The notes beneath the pieces are model-generated. The model was given only the letters and a program-made list of their open reading frames with translations. It was not told where the DNA came from and did no database searches. Below are positions 52,022-61,541 of a stretch of 64,000 bases of DNA, piece after piece. Location of the stretch: the NCBI GenBank assembly GCA_019637555.1, contig JAHBVK010000013.1, positions 1 to 64,000 on the forward strand, given 5' to 3'. The stretch is from Anaerolineae bacterium. GTDB taxonomy: Bacteria; Chloroflexota; Anaerolineae; Aggregatilineales; UBA2796. Position 1 is the first letter of the stretch. Each line of letters opens with the position of its first letter. A program made the translations under genes and the position numbers.

Positions 52022-53247
52022 ACGATTCGATTTTTCATTACCACAACGGCTCACTGTACGCGGAAGATGTCGATCTGATGACGCTTACCGATGAGGTGGG
52101 GACGCCCTGTTACGTCTATAGTCAGGGGCGTGCTGTTGGCAACCTCAAGCGTCTGCAGACTGCCTTCCCCGACGCCGAGATTCACTACAGCCTCAAGGCA
52201 AACGCCAATCTCGCGCTCGTTCGTGCATTAATTGATGCTGGTGCAGGCTTAGATGCCGTTTCTGGTGGCGAAATTTATAAAGGGGTACAAGCGGGTGCGC
52301 TACCCGGCGATATTGTCTTTGCGGGCGTTGGCAAGACCGAGCAGGAACTGCGTTATGCGCTGGATATGGGCGTTGGTTGGTTCAACGTCGAAAGCGGACA
52401 TGAATTGGCGCGGTTAGCACGCTTGGCGCAGCAGATGCATAAGCGTCCGCGCGTCTGCCTTCGGATTAACCCCGATGTGCAGGCAGATACGCATCAATAT
52501 ATTTCTACAGGACATGCCGCCGCGAAATTTGGCATTCCTCTCGGTGAAGCGCGTGATCTACTAGAAAAGCATGCGGAATCCGATTCGGTGGCGGTGGAAG
52601 GCATTCACACTCATATCGGCAGCCAGTTAGGGGCGGTGGATCAGACGGCAGAAGCGATAAAAACTGTACTGCCGTTGTTAGACGAGTACAGCGATCTAAA
52701 AACGCTGAATATCGGTGGTGGATTCCCTGTTTCATATACTGGTGAAGTCGTGCCCAGCGTAGAGGAGTTCGCCAGTACCATTCGCAGCGTATTAGCAGGG
52801 CGTGACTTGCACCTGATTATTGAGCCGGGGCGTTATGTGGTTGCAGATGCTGGTGCATTGATCGTGGAAGTGCAGTACATAAAACATGCATCCGGCGGCG
52901 TCATTGTGGTCACCGACGGCGGCATGACCGAATTGATCCGTCCTGCGCTGTATGGCGCGACTCATGAGGTCATGACTTTGCACGATCCCAGCAGCAGTGA
53001 ATTCGTCAAATCACTGGTCGTTGGACCCGTCTGTGAGAGTGCCGATATTTTACGCGCTGAAGTCGTTCTACCTGCTCCACAGCCCGGAGATCGCTTGGCA
53101 ATCATGGATGTTGGCGCATACGGTGCAGTGATGGGATCCAACTACAACGCGCGTCCCCGCCCACCTGAAATCCTCGTCAATACCGATGACTGGCGTGTGA
53201 CGCGGCGGCGCGAACGTTATGAAGACTTGATCGCACTTGAGGAGTGA
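52018..53247 (+). CDS. lysA: Diaminopimelate decarboxylase
   Basis: 409 residues. It forms L-lysine from meso-diaminopimelate with pyridoxal phosphate. PLP Lys60 is in YSLKANAN; the other fold-III signatures are HTHIGSQ, LNIGGGFP, IEPGRYV, CESADIL and GAYGAVMGSNYN. The length and the VGTPCYVYS start are standard. Its ATG overlaps the upstream stop as ATGA. Confidence 0.95.
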   Translation: MNDSIFHYHNGSLYAEDVDLMTLTDEVGTPCYVYSQGRAVGNLKRLQTAFPDAEIHYSLKANANLALVRALIDAGAGLDAVSGGEIYKGVQAGALPGDIVFAGVGKTEQELRYALDMGVGWFNVESGHELARLARLAQQMHKRPRVCLRINPDVQADTHQYISTGHAAAKFGIPLGEARDLLEKHAESDSVAVEGIHTHIGSQLGAVDQTAEAIKTVLPLLDEYSDLKTLNIGGGFPVSYTGEVVPSVEEFASTIRSVLAGRDLHLIIEPGRYVVADAGALIVEVQYIKHASGGVIVVTDGGMTELIRPALYGATHEVMTLHDPSSSEFVKSLVVGPVCESADILRAEVVLPAPQPGDRLAIMDVGAYGAVMGSNYNARPRPPEILVNTDDWRVTRRRERYEDLIALEE

Positions 53248-53385
53248 GAATCTCGACACAACACCTCAGTTCATCAACGAATGATCACAGTATCCTCAAT
53301 CCGCAGTGTACGCTCTCCAGATTTGCGTACAATTGCATTACGACTCCGCTATCCACTATCAAAGGTTACAAAAGGAATAGTAATA

Positions 53386-54717
53386 ATGATGAGAAGCAAG
53401 CGTTGGATTGCCGTTCTTTTGATCACGGCGCTCATATTGCTGCAAGGAGCTATTACTAGCGTCAACGCGCAGGGTGGTACACAAGGCGCACTGACCAAAG
53501 GGCAACCAGTCAGCGCACAGGTCGCCGCCGGGCAGGTACTGCGCTTCGATTATGTGCTGACAGCCACCAGTCAGGTGTCGATCCAGTCTGTCAGCGATAC
53601 CGCTATCGTCACGCTCTCAGTCGTGCGCGATGGTTCAGTTGTCGCTGCTGAAGCAAATCCGACTAGCCAATTTACGATCATCTTGAACGCAGTACTATCC
53701 GCTGGCTCGTATGTAGTGGAAGTCAGCACAGTGAACAATACGGCGGGTGTGATCATCCTGATCGTACAGAATGAAACGCCGGTGACGATTACCCCTTTGG
53801 TAGCAGGAGCGCCTGTTAACAGCATGGTGAACCCTGCGACGACTCTTGCTCTCTATAGCTTCACCGGATTGGCAGAACCCGCCTATCTGTACATCGACAG
53901 CGCCCTGCCGGATCGAGGCATCAACGCTCAGTTGCTCAACACTACAAGTGGGCAAAAGATTGGGGAAATCACCTCTGCGCTGTTAGGCGCACGCTTCCGC
54001 ATTCCTACTGGTACAGATGCCTATCAAGTCGAAATCCAGCACAGCGGATCAGGCGACGTCGAACCGTTCACGCTATGTTTAGCGCCAGTCAGTGCGTCAA
54101 ATTGCGAAGGTGGAGGAAGCGCGGACAACAGCATTCCTACGCTGCAACCATTCGCTACGGTCGGCGGCAATACAGCTACACCTGAAAATGCGCCATGCAC
54201 GGTAACTCCCACTAATGGCTCGGTGAATATCCGCCAATCCGCCAGCACAGGATCGATCATCTATGGTGTGCTGCGCGCTAACGATGTAGCCGCTGTCACC
54301 GGAATATCGCCTGATGGTGCGTTCTACAACATCCTATATAACAGCATCAACGGTTGGGTAGCAGTATCCGTGGTAACCAGCAGCGGGAACTGCGCCAATG
54401 TGCCGCAAGTTAGCCCGCCCCCAGTGATCGCTCCATCGCCAACTCCTACGTTCACACCACAGCCATCACCCACTCCAAGTGGACCGTGCTTGATCACGAT
54501 CATCTCGCCGACCAACGTTTACACCATTCCCACCGCCATCGTGGATAATCTGTTCGATCAGATTCAGGGTGGCGGTCAATTGATCCCGACTGGTCGCTTA
54601 GCGGACAATTCGTGGTGGAAAACTAACTATAATGGCTCGTGGATTCAAACCAGCACGTTTGGCGGTTCCGCATCCGTCAGCGGGAATTGCAACAATCTAC
54701 CCATTGTTTCGCCGTGA
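53386..54717 (+). CDS. Exported protein with SH3-type domains and Thr/Pro linker
   Basis: 443 residues from the ATG at 53386 (AAAGGA about 9 bases upstream). The signal peptide ends near SVNAQ. The first ~280 residues are beta-rich and PPC-like. A bacterial SH3 domain follows (VNIRQSASTGSIIYGVL, GWVAVSVV), then a Pro/Thr-rich linker (PSPTPTFTPQPSPTPS) and a second SH3-like unit (NVYTIPTAIVDNLFDQI). Probably binds the cell wall or another surface component. Confidence 0.7.
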   Translation: MMRSKRWIAVLLITALILLQGAITSVNAQGGTQGALTKGQPVSAQVAAGQVLRFDYVLTATSQVSIQSVSDTAIVTLSVVRDGSVVAAEANPTSQFTIILNAVLSAGSYVVEVSTVNNTAGVIILIVQNETPVTITPLVAGAPVNSMVNPATTLALYSFTGLAEPAYLYIDSALPDRGINAQLLNTTSGQKIGEITSALLGARFRIPTGTDAYQVEIQHSGSGDVEPFTLCLAPVSASNCEGGGSADNSIPTLQPFATVGGNTATPENAPCTVTPTNGSVNIRQSASTGSIIYGVLRANDVAAVTGISPDGAFYNILYNSINGWVAVSVVTSSGNCANVPQVSPPPVIAPSPTPTFTPQPSPTPSGPCLITIISPTNVYTIPTAIVDNLFDQIQGGGQLIPTGRLADNSWWKTNYNGSWIQTSTFGGSASVSGNCNNLPIVSP

Positions 54718-54748
54718 TCTGACTAATGAATCGCTAGACTAAGGAAGT

Positions 54749-54788
54749 AAAGAGGGTTGATTGCGTATGAACGCAATCAACCCTCTTT
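54749..54788. terminator. Bidirectional terminator, perfect 18-bp stem
   Basis: AAAGAGGGTTGATTGCGT (54749-54766) and its perfect complement (54771-54788) with a 4-base loop, between the SH3 gene (+) and aapP (-). The A/T ends give T-runs in both directions. Confidence 0.9.
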
Positions 54789-54811
54789 GTTATGCCTATG
54801 ATGGATGGCGA

Positions 54812-55579
54812 TTAGCGCGTAATGATCTGACTGATAAACTTCTTCGAGCGCGGCTTTTTCGCGTCAGTAAAGATGGCTTCTGGTGTGCCTTCTTCGATAA
54901 TCTCGCCCTGATCCATGAAGATCACACGGCTGGCAACCTCGCGGGCGAAACCCATCTCATGGGTAACACAGAGCATGGTCAAACCCGATTGCGCCAACTC
55001 ACGCATTACATCTAGTACTTCCTTGATCATCTCAGGATCGAGGGCACTGGTTGGCTCATCAAAGAGCATGATCTTGGGCTGCATCGCCAGCGCGCGGGCA
55101 ATGGCAACTCGCTGCTGCTGCCCGCCGGAAAGCTGTCCCGGAAACTTATGAGCCTGCTCAGGAATTTGCACACGCTCTAGCAGTTCCATCGCTGTTTTCT
55201 CCGCTTCAAGGCGCGGACGGCGGCGCACCCAGATCGGGGCGAGCGTGATGTTCTGCATCACGGTCAGGTGAGGAAAGAGGTTGAAACTCTGAAAAACCAT
55301 GCCGATCTCAGAGCGAATCGCGGCGATGTTACGCACATCGTTGTTCAAGGTGATGCCGTCAACGATGATCTCGCCACGCTCATGCTCTTCCAGTCGGTTA
55401 ATAGTGCGAACGAGGGTTGATTTCCCTGATCCCGAGGGTCCAACGATTACCACCACTTCACCGCGCTGTACTTCCATATTGATACCGCGCAGCGCATGGT
55501 AGTCTCCATACCATTTGTGCACATCACGGGCGATGATGATCGGTCCTTGCTCGTTAGTCGCTTTGTTTTGTTCCGTCAT
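54812..55579 (-). CDS. aapP: Amino-acid ABC transporter ATP-binding protein
   Basis: 255 residues. Walker [11 protein letters not shown]-loop [12 protein letters not shown], signature LSGGQQQR, Walker [14 protein letters not shown], and switch His in VTHEMGFA. The [17 protein letters not shown] start is typical of polar amino-acid importers. It powers uptake through the AapQ/AapM pair; order J-Q-M-P as in general L-amino-acid transporters. Confidence 0.92.
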   Translation of the reverse strand: MTEQNKATNEQGPIIIARDVHKWYGDYHALRGINMEVQRGEVVVIVGPSGSGKSTLVRTINRLEEHERGEIIVDGITLNNDVRNIAAIRSEIGMVFQSFNLFPHLTVMQNITLAPIWVRRRPRLEAEKTAMELLERVQIPEQAHKFPGQLSGGQQQRVAIARALAMQPKIMLFDEPTSALDPEMIKEVLDVMRELAQSGLTMLCVTHEMGFAREVASRVIFMDQGEIIEEGTPEAIFTDAKKPRSKKFISQIITR

Positions 55580-55580
55580 G

Positions 55581-57008
55581 TTATCCCTGCTTCAATAACC
55601 TGTTCAGCCGTCCCGATCCCGAACGCTCTAACTGACGTGCAGCGTAGGACATTCCATATGAGAAGATGAAGTAAACGACGAAGACGAAGACGTAAGCCTC
55701 ACGGCGACGCTCCTGAAACTGTGCCTGCGCGGTGATGCTCTGCGCCGTGCCGAGCAGATCGAGCAGCCCAACGATCACCACGAGCGAAGTATCCTTGAAA
55801 ATAGTAATGAACTGCCCTACCAGCGCCGGAATAACCAGACGCAGTGCCTGAGGCAAGGTAATAAATAGTGTTGCCAGTGCTGGATTTAAGCCTAACGCCT
55901 TCGCCGCTTCCAATTGTCCTGTTGGCAGCGCCTGCAGTCCTCCACGCACGATCTCTGCGATATAAGCGGCTTCGAACAGAGTCATCCCTACCATCGCGCG
56001 AATCAATGGATCGACGCTGACGCCAGCAAGTGCCAAGGGCACGATCAAACTGGCAGTGAAGAACACAGTCACCAGCGGTATGCCACGCATAAATTCAATA
56101 AAAACTACGCAGAACAGCTTGATGATGGGATAGTTGCCCTGCGCTGCCCACCACTGACCGATCACCTTGAACCAGTTCAGCGGATTGAGAAACCACCAAC
56201 GCGGCAGTTTGATCCGTCGTGGCGTGCCACCCCCGGACACACGCCCTAACGCTAAGAGAATGCCTAGCGGAAAAGAGAACACGATGGTGACGAATGCCAG
56301 CATAAAGGTGAGCAGCAAGCCACCCCACTGATTAGTGGGTACGAGCGGCAGCAGTGTGGACTCGCGGCTGACGCCAGAAACAAGGATGAACACAAGGGGT
56401 ATCAACAGAAACCACAGAATCATCACTATTCGGGTCGTCAGCTTGCGGTTAGCCGATTTCGCGCCACGTCCCAGCACATAGCCCATGATCAGCACTGCAA
56501 TCAGCGCCGCAACAGGCACTTTCACAATATCCAGCAGAGGGATTAAATTATCACCGAGATAGCGCCCGAATGTTGATCCTTCTGCGATCATCACCCGATC
56601 GAGCTGCGGCAGGAAGAACAGCAGTAGTAGCGCTACGCCGAAGGCGATGATGTTACTGAGGAACAAACGTCCCCATAGACCCCAACTGACACCCGCTAAC
56701 AAAGTAATGCAGCCAACACTAGCGATCAACCGCCACCCCTGATCGACGGGATATAACCCGCGCATCAAGAGCTGAATGTTTTGCGTGACTACTGCCCACT
56801 GCGCCTGTGAGGTAACCCATGTGAAGAACTGAACACCTAGCGATACAGCCACATAGCCGACGAACAATGTCAGCAAAGTGTCCAGCCACGTGCGAAAGAG
56901 ATTCTTCCGTAGCCACGCCAACATCCCCTTATCAGTAGGAGGGCGCTGCACCGCAGCGGCGGCTATGGGTTGTTCTTGTGGCTGTGGCGAGGTTGTAGTG
57001 GTGGACAT
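55581..57008 (-). CDS. aapM: Amino-acid ABC transporter permease
   Basis: 475 residues with about eight or more membrane segments, longer than the 220-residue HisM type, as expected for AapM. The EAA-like loop is [24 protein letters not shown], and [13 protein letters not shown] precedes it. It starts 17 bases after the aapQ stop and ends 1 base before aapP. Confidence 0.92.
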   Translation of the reverse strand: MSTTTTSPQPQEQPIAAAAVQRPPTDKGMLAWLRKNLFRTWLDTLLTLFVGYVAVSLGVQFFTWVTSQAQWAVVTQNIQLLMRGLYPVDQGWRLIASVGCITLLAGVSWGLWGRLFLSNIIAFGVALLLLFFLPQLDRVMIAEGSTFGRYLGDNLIPLLDIVKVPVAALIAVLIMGYVLGRGAKSANRKLTTRIVMILWFLLIPLVFILVSGVSRESTLLPLVPTNQWGGLLLTFMLAFVTIVFSFPLGILLALGRVSGGGTPRRIKLPRWWFLNPLNWFKVIGQWWAAQGNYPIIKLFCVVFIEFMRGIPLVTVFFTASLIVPLALAGVSVDPLIRAMVGMTLFEAAYIAEIVRGGLQALPTGQLEAAKALGLNPALATLFITLPQALRLVIPALVGQFITIFKDTSLVVIVGLLDLLGTAQSITAQAQFQERRREAYVFVFVVYFIFSYGMSYAARQLERSGSGRLNRLLKQG

Positions 57009-57025
57009 AGTTGTAGTACCTTGCC

Positions 57026-58210
57026 TCAGCGAACTTTGAACTGAGCACGTTGGTTAATTAGGTTCATCAGGAAAGCGGTGAACAGATCAAGGGTCAAATA
57101 CAGCACGATCACGATCACGACGACAGGGACAGTTTGACCGGACTCGAAGCCGATCTTCCCGACGCCAAAAATGTCTGCGTAACCGACCACAGCGCCGAGG
57201 CTTGAATTCTTGATCAGGTTCAGATACTGGTTCGTGAGTGGCGGAATAGCAACGCGGAACGCCTGCGGCAGCACGATCAGACGCAACGTCTGAAAATAAC
57301 CGAAACCCTGTGACCGTGCTGCTTCCCACTGACCATTGGGCACACTCTGAATGCCGCTGCGGATGATCTCTGCTACGAATGCCGATGTATACAACACCAA
57401 GCCGAGGGTGATCGAACTAAAGGCGATACTGACGACAACGCCAACCTGCGGGTTATAACGCGGTCCGAGCAGTTCCGGATAGCTGACAGCATACGGACGC
57501 AAGATAATCCAGCTGAGAATGGCAGCGGCTAGCAGGAGTCCAGCGCCTAATTCAAAGGCGTAAGTACGCTTACCCGTCTCGATCTGAATACGCCGCCGCG
57601 TGCGCCAGATAATGAAGCCAATGACACCGGCGACGAGAACGAGAATTGTCCACACTGCGGTGCTATCAGTGGGCCACAACCCCGGCATGGCAAAGCCGCG
57701 CACACTGATATAACTCGGTCCGGGCAGCACAATGGATTCTTGCGCGCGGGGCAGCGAGAGGAAGATAGCGTAGATAAAGACAAGCTGCACCAGCAGAGGC
57801 GTATTCTGCATAATCTCGATGTAGATCGTCGCCAACGTGCGGATAAGCCAATTAGTAGAAAGTCGCGCGATGCCGACGAGCACGCCGAAAATCGTGGTCA
57901 AGATCAAGCCGATGACGACCACGCGCAGGGTGTTGATGACGCCGATAAGGAAGGCATGAGCGAAGGAATCTTGCGCTACATGCGGATTATTCACTAACCC
58001 TTCGCTGATCTGCATATTAGAAGGATTGTCGAGGAAGTCGAAACTAGGGGTCAATCCGATCCGCTGCAACCCAATCCGCCCGTTATTGATCAACACGGCA
58101 AAGAGCAGAGTCATACCGATTAGAAAGACAAGTTGAATGAGCGTGCGGATGACCCGAATGTCGGTAATGGAAAGCTTGGGCGAGGCTGGCGAGGATGTAG
58201 GTGCAGTCAT
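57026..58210 (-). CDS. aapQ: Amino-acid ABC transporter permease
   Basis: 394 residues from the ATG at 58210; an open frame extends further upstream but without family similarity. The EAA loop is EAARSQGFGYFQTLRLIVLPQAFR, preceded by IIRSGIQSVPNGQW. About eight hydrophobic segments. Forms the membrane channel with AapM. The gap from aapJ holds a G/C-rich hairpin that may lower readthrough. Confidence 0.9.
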   Translation of the reverse strand: MTAPTSSPASPKLSITDIRVIRTLIQLVFLIGMTLLFAVLINNGRIGLQRIGLTPSFDFLDNPSNMQISEGLVNNPHVAQDSFAHAFLIGVINTLRVVVIGLILTTIFGVLVGIARLSTNWLIRTLATIYIEIMQNTPLLVQLVFIYAIFLSLPRAQESIVLPGPSYISVRGFAMPGLWPTDSTAVWTILVLVAGVIGFIIWRTRRRIQIETGKRTYAFELGAGLLLAAAILSWIILRPYAVSYPELLGPRYNPQVGVVVSIAFSSITLGLVLYTSAFVAEIIRSGIQSVPNGQWEAARSQGFGYFQTLRLIVLPQAFRVAIPPLTNQYLNLIKNSSLGAVVGYADIFGVGKIGFESGQTVPVVVIVIVLYLTLDLFTAFLMNLINQRAQFKVR

Positions 58211-58255
58211 AAAGTAGCTTCTTGAAAATCGGACTGTTTGCAGTAGATAAAGCAA

Positions 58256-58286
58256 CCCCCCCTGGATGAGATTCAACCAGAGGGGG
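58256..58286 (-). terminator. Attenuator-like hairpin between aapJ and aapQ
   Basis: On the minus strand CCCCCTCTGG pairs with CCAGGGGGGG (one G-T pair), then TTGCTTTA. It lies 20 bases after the aapJ stop. It would allow more binding protein than permease to be made. Confidence 0.6.
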
Positions 58287-58307
58287 CAACTTGTTGAGGT
58301 TGATGAT

Positions 58308-59351
58308 TTAACGGTAAGGTGGCGCGTACAGTAGACCACCATTGGTCCACAGCGCGTTGATGCCACGCTCCAGACCGAGCGGCGTGCTAGGACCGAGGTT
58401 GCGATCAAAGATTTCGGCGTAGTTGCCGACATTCTTGACGATGTTGTATGCCCAGTCTGCGCTCAAGCCGAACTGCTTGTACAGTTCACCGTCAACGCCC
58501 AGCAGACGCTTCAGTTCGGGGTCGGCAGTTGTCGCCTTAATGTCATCGACATTTGCGGAAGTAACGCCCTTTTCCTCGAAGATGAAGGTGGCGTAAACAA
58601 CCCAGCGCACTACATCCAACCACTTGCTGTCGCCAGCCTTGACGGCAGGACCCAGCGGTTCCTTGGTCAAGTTGAAGGGCAGGATCGTCCAGTTTGCGCC
58701 ATCGGCAGCGATGGAACGACGACCCGCTAGCTGCGAACGGTCAGAGGTAACAGCGTCGCAAGCACCACTTTCAAACGATGAGTACACCTGATCAGCAGCA
58801 TCGAAGGTGGTTAGAGTGAAGGTGGTGTTGACAGCAGCTAATGCCTCGCTGATCGCGGTAGCGTTGGTTGTGCCCGTGATCGCACAGATGGTCAGACCGG
58901 CGAAATCTTCCAGTTTGGTCAGATTGTCCGCCGTGCGCACCATGATCGTCGAAGCGTCAAAGTAGGTAGTAGGGGCGAAATCCGCGCCCTCCTGAGTATC
59001 ACGACCAGCCGTGAAGGTGGTATTGCGGATCAGCACATCAATCTCACCAGCGACCAGCTTGGGGAAGCGGTCAGCAGCGGCTGCGATGGGGATAAACTCC
59101 ACTTTCGTGGGATCGCCAAACAGTGCGGCTGCCAATGCGCGGCAGAAATCGGGATCAAAGCCCTTGAAGGTATCGCCATCAAGGAAACCGAAACCAGGAA
59201 CGCTAGGATTGACGCCGCATTTCACGGACCCGTTCGCCAGCACGGTATCCAGCAGGCTTCCTTGCGCCTTGGCTGTATTCGGCGCAAATGCAGCACCGAG
59301 CAGCACAACGACCATCAACAAAGCGAACACTTTTCCAAAGCGTGCAGACAT
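58308..59351 (-). CDS. aapJ: Amino-acid ABC transporter substrate-binding protein
   Basis: 347 residues. Signal peptide (FALLMVVVLLGAAFAPNTAKA) and a family 3 binding domain: VKCGVNPSVPGFGFLD, FKGFDPDFCRALAAALFGD, VLIRNTTFTAGRDTQEG and CAITGTTNA. ATG with AAGGAG 7 bases upstream. Captures amino acids outside the membrane for AapQMP. Confidence 0.93.
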   Translation of the reverse strand: MSARFGKVFALLMVVVLLGAAFAPNTAKAQGSLLDTVLANGSVKCGVNPSVPGFGFLDGDTFKGFDPDFCRALAAALFGDPTKVEFIPIAAAADRFPKLVAGEIDVLIRNTTFTAGRDTQEGADFAPTTYFDASTIMVRTADNLTKLEDFAGLTICAITGTTNATAISEALAAVNTTFTLTTFDAADQVYSSFESGACDAVTSDRSQLAGRRSIAADGANWTILPFNLTKEPLGPAVKAGDSKWLDVVRWVVYATFIFEEKGVTSANVDDIKATTADPELKRLLGVDGELYKQFGLSADWAYNIVKNVGNYAEIFDRNLGPSTPLGLERGINALWTNGGLLYAPPYR

Positions 59352-59443
59352 GAAGCTCTCCTTATTGCTTATGTAGATGGGGCTGGTGTTTTGTTGGTGT
59401 GGGTGTCAATTGGCAGCCCGCATCAGCAGAGGTAGACGAAGGG

Positions 59444-59472
59444 AGTTTAACATTAGGGTACAGAGGTGTCAA
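59444..59472 (-). promoter_or_regulatory. aapJ promoter TTGACA-17-TAAACT
   Basis: -35 TTGACA at 59472-59467, 17-base spacer, -10 TAAACT at 59449-59444. Drives the aapJQMP unit; leader of about 85 bases. Confidence 0.65.
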
Positions 59473-59650
59473 AAGCAGGGAAGCGCGGACACCGCTCCGC
59501 TGCTAGAATTCCGTGTTGTTGAGCGTAGTTCTGGCAACATATAGGTCAAGGTGACGAAAATAATCTCGTTGCCCCTTTTTGTTAACAGAACCCTCCCCCT
59601 GACTCCGAAACTCTTGTACAATGCAGTTCCCCGCAGTTTCAGGAGGCATG

Positions 59651-61495
59651 ATGGCGCTTCGATTACAGAGTCCCGCTGATGCTCCAGCGCGTAGTCAAAT
59701 AAGAGATCGTTCACTACTCCTTTTACTTTTACGCTTTTTGTCTCCCTACAAGTGGCACTTTGCCATTGTGTTCGTGCTGCTCTTATGTGTGACGGGGCTT
59801 TCGCTGCTGCCTCCACTGCTGATTAAGTTCGCGGTTGACGGTCCCATCCAACAGGCGTATAGCAATCAGCTGACCAATGAACAGGCGCTGCGCGAACTTC
59901 TGCCTTATGGTCTTGGCTATTTTGGCGTGATTATGGTGACGTTCATCTTGCGCCTGTCTTTCACTTACGTCTTGCAATGGGCTGGTCAAAGCGCATTGGT
60001 AGATTTACGCCAGACGCTCTTTCAGCACATCCTTAAGCAGGATATGCGCTTCTTCAACAACACACCTGTCGGTCAGATCGTCTCGCGTCTGTCTAACGAC
60101 ATTGAGGCGCTGACCGAATTGCTCTCCACCAGCATTGTGATGGTATTGACCAATAGCGTCACCTTAATCGGCATTATCGGCGTTATGCTGGCGCTCAACT
60201 GGCGTTTGGCGCTGCTCAGTCTGGTGATCATGCCTATCGTCCTAGCAATCACGGTAGTCATTCGTAAGCGCATTCGCGATGCAGCAAACACCTATCACAA
60301 ACTTGTGGCGGAGCTGCTGGCGTACATCAACGAGCAGTTTAACGGCATGTTGATCGTGCAGCTATTTGGTCGCCAACGCGTCAGCCGGGAGGAGTTTGCC
60401 GAACTGAATGAGCGTTATCGGCATACACATCTACAAATTCGCGACTTGTACACCTATTATGCAGCGGCGCTGCAATTACTCACGTCGATTGGACTGGGTA
60501 TTCTGCTCTATGGCGGTGGCAACGGTGTACTGGCAGGATGGGCAACACTCGGCGTTCTGATCTCGTTCATCCAGTATATCCAGCGCATTTGGGACCCGAT
60601 CCTCAATCTCGCAGAGCAAATCTCACAGATTCAAACGGCGCTCGGCGCAGGTGAGCGTATTGCGCGGATGCTGGAAGTGAAGCCGGAGATCATCGAATCC
60701 CCTGATCCAAAGACGATCATTGAGTTTCGCGGCAGGATCGACATCGAGCATGTTACCTTCAGTTATGATGCGGGCACGCCTGTGCTGCGTGATGTCGATA
60801 TTCATATTCCAGCCGGACAATCGGTTGCGGTCGTCGGACCGACGGGCGCTGGCAAGACCTCGCTGGTGGGCTTGCTTTCGCGCTTTTATGATGTGCAGCA
60901 AGGACGCATTCTGATCGATGGTGTCAATATCCGCGATTTAAGAGTCAAAGATTTGCGACGTTACGTCACAGTTGTGCCGCAGACGCCGTATTGCTTTGAC
61001 GGCACGATTGCGGATAACCTACGACTGTTCGATCCCACGATCACGCGGGAAAAGATGATCGAAGCGGCGGAGATGGCTTGCGCTGCACCATTCATTGAAC
61101 GCTTGCCTGATTCTTATGACTACATGCTGCTGCCCGGCGGTGCGAATCTCTCGCATGGGCAGAGACAGCTATTAGCGTTGGCACGGGCGCTGCTGCACAA
61201 TCCCGATGGTATTCTAGTGCTGGATGAAGCCACTAGCAACATTGATACAGAAACCGAGGCGTTGATCCAGCTTGGCTTGCAGCGCGTGCTCAAAAACCGC
61301 ACCAGCGTGGTGATCGCCCATCGTCTCAGCACGATCCGTGAAGTAGATCGCATTTTGGTACTACAGCGTGGGCGGGTGGTTGAAGATGGCAATCATGAGC
61401 AGTTGTTAGCGCTTGGTGGTGTCTATGCTCGGCTACATCGTCAGCAGTACTTGCACGGCGGCGAAAGTGGTCAGGAATCAATAGCGGCGAGGTAA
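59651..61495 (+). CDS. ABC exporter half-transporter (fused permease-ATPase)
   Basis: 614 residues from the ATG at 59651 (AGGAGG 4 bases upstream; an ATG 3 bases earlier is too close). Six membrane segments (about 25-320). Walker A GPTGAGKTS, signature LSHGQ, Walker B ILVLDEATSNID with the catalytic Glu. The signature has His instead of the second Gly. No partner lies beside it, so it probably forms a homodimer. Substrate unknown. The stop codon is inside the loop of a 10-bp hairpin (61483-61507). Confidence 0.88.
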   Translation: MALRLQSPADAPARSQIRDRSLLLLLLRFLSPYKWHFAIVFVLLLCVTGLSLLPPLLIKFAVDGPIQQAYSNQLTNEQALRELLPYGLGYFGVIMVTFILRLSFTYVLQWAGQSALVDLRQTLFQHILKQDMRFFNNTPVGQIVSRLSNDIEALTELLSTSIVMVLTNSVTLIGIIGVMLALNWRLALLSLVIMPIVLAITVVIRKRIRDAANTYHKLVAELLAYINEQFNGMLIVQLFGRQRVSREEFAELNERYRHTHLQIRDLYTYYAAALQLLTSIGLGILLYGGGNGVLAGWATLGVLISFIQYIQRIWDPILNLAEQISQIQTALGAGERIARMLEVKPEIIESPDPKTIIEFRGRIDIEHVTFSYDAGTPVLRDVDIHIPAGQSVAVVGPTGAGKTSLVGLLSRFYDVQQGRILIDGVNIRDLRVKDLRRYVTVVPQTPYCFDGTIADNLRLFDPTITREKMIEAAEMACAAPFIERLPDSYDYMLLPGGANLSHGQRQLLALARALLHNPDGILVLDEATSNIDTETEALIQLGLQRVLKNRTSVVIAHRLSTIREVDRILVLQRGRVVEDGNHEQLLALGGVYARLHRQQYLHGGESGQESIAAR

Positions 61496-61507
61496 TGCCT
61501 CGCCGCT
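61483..61507. terminator. Hairpin overlapping the ABC exporter stop codon
   Basis: AGCGGCGAGG and CCTCGCCGCT with TAATG loop, which contains the TAA stop. No strong T-run follows. It could act as a bidirectional terminator between converging genes. Confidence 0.5.
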
Positions 61508-61541
61508 GTAAAGTTGTTTCAAGATAGACTGCCGACCACTT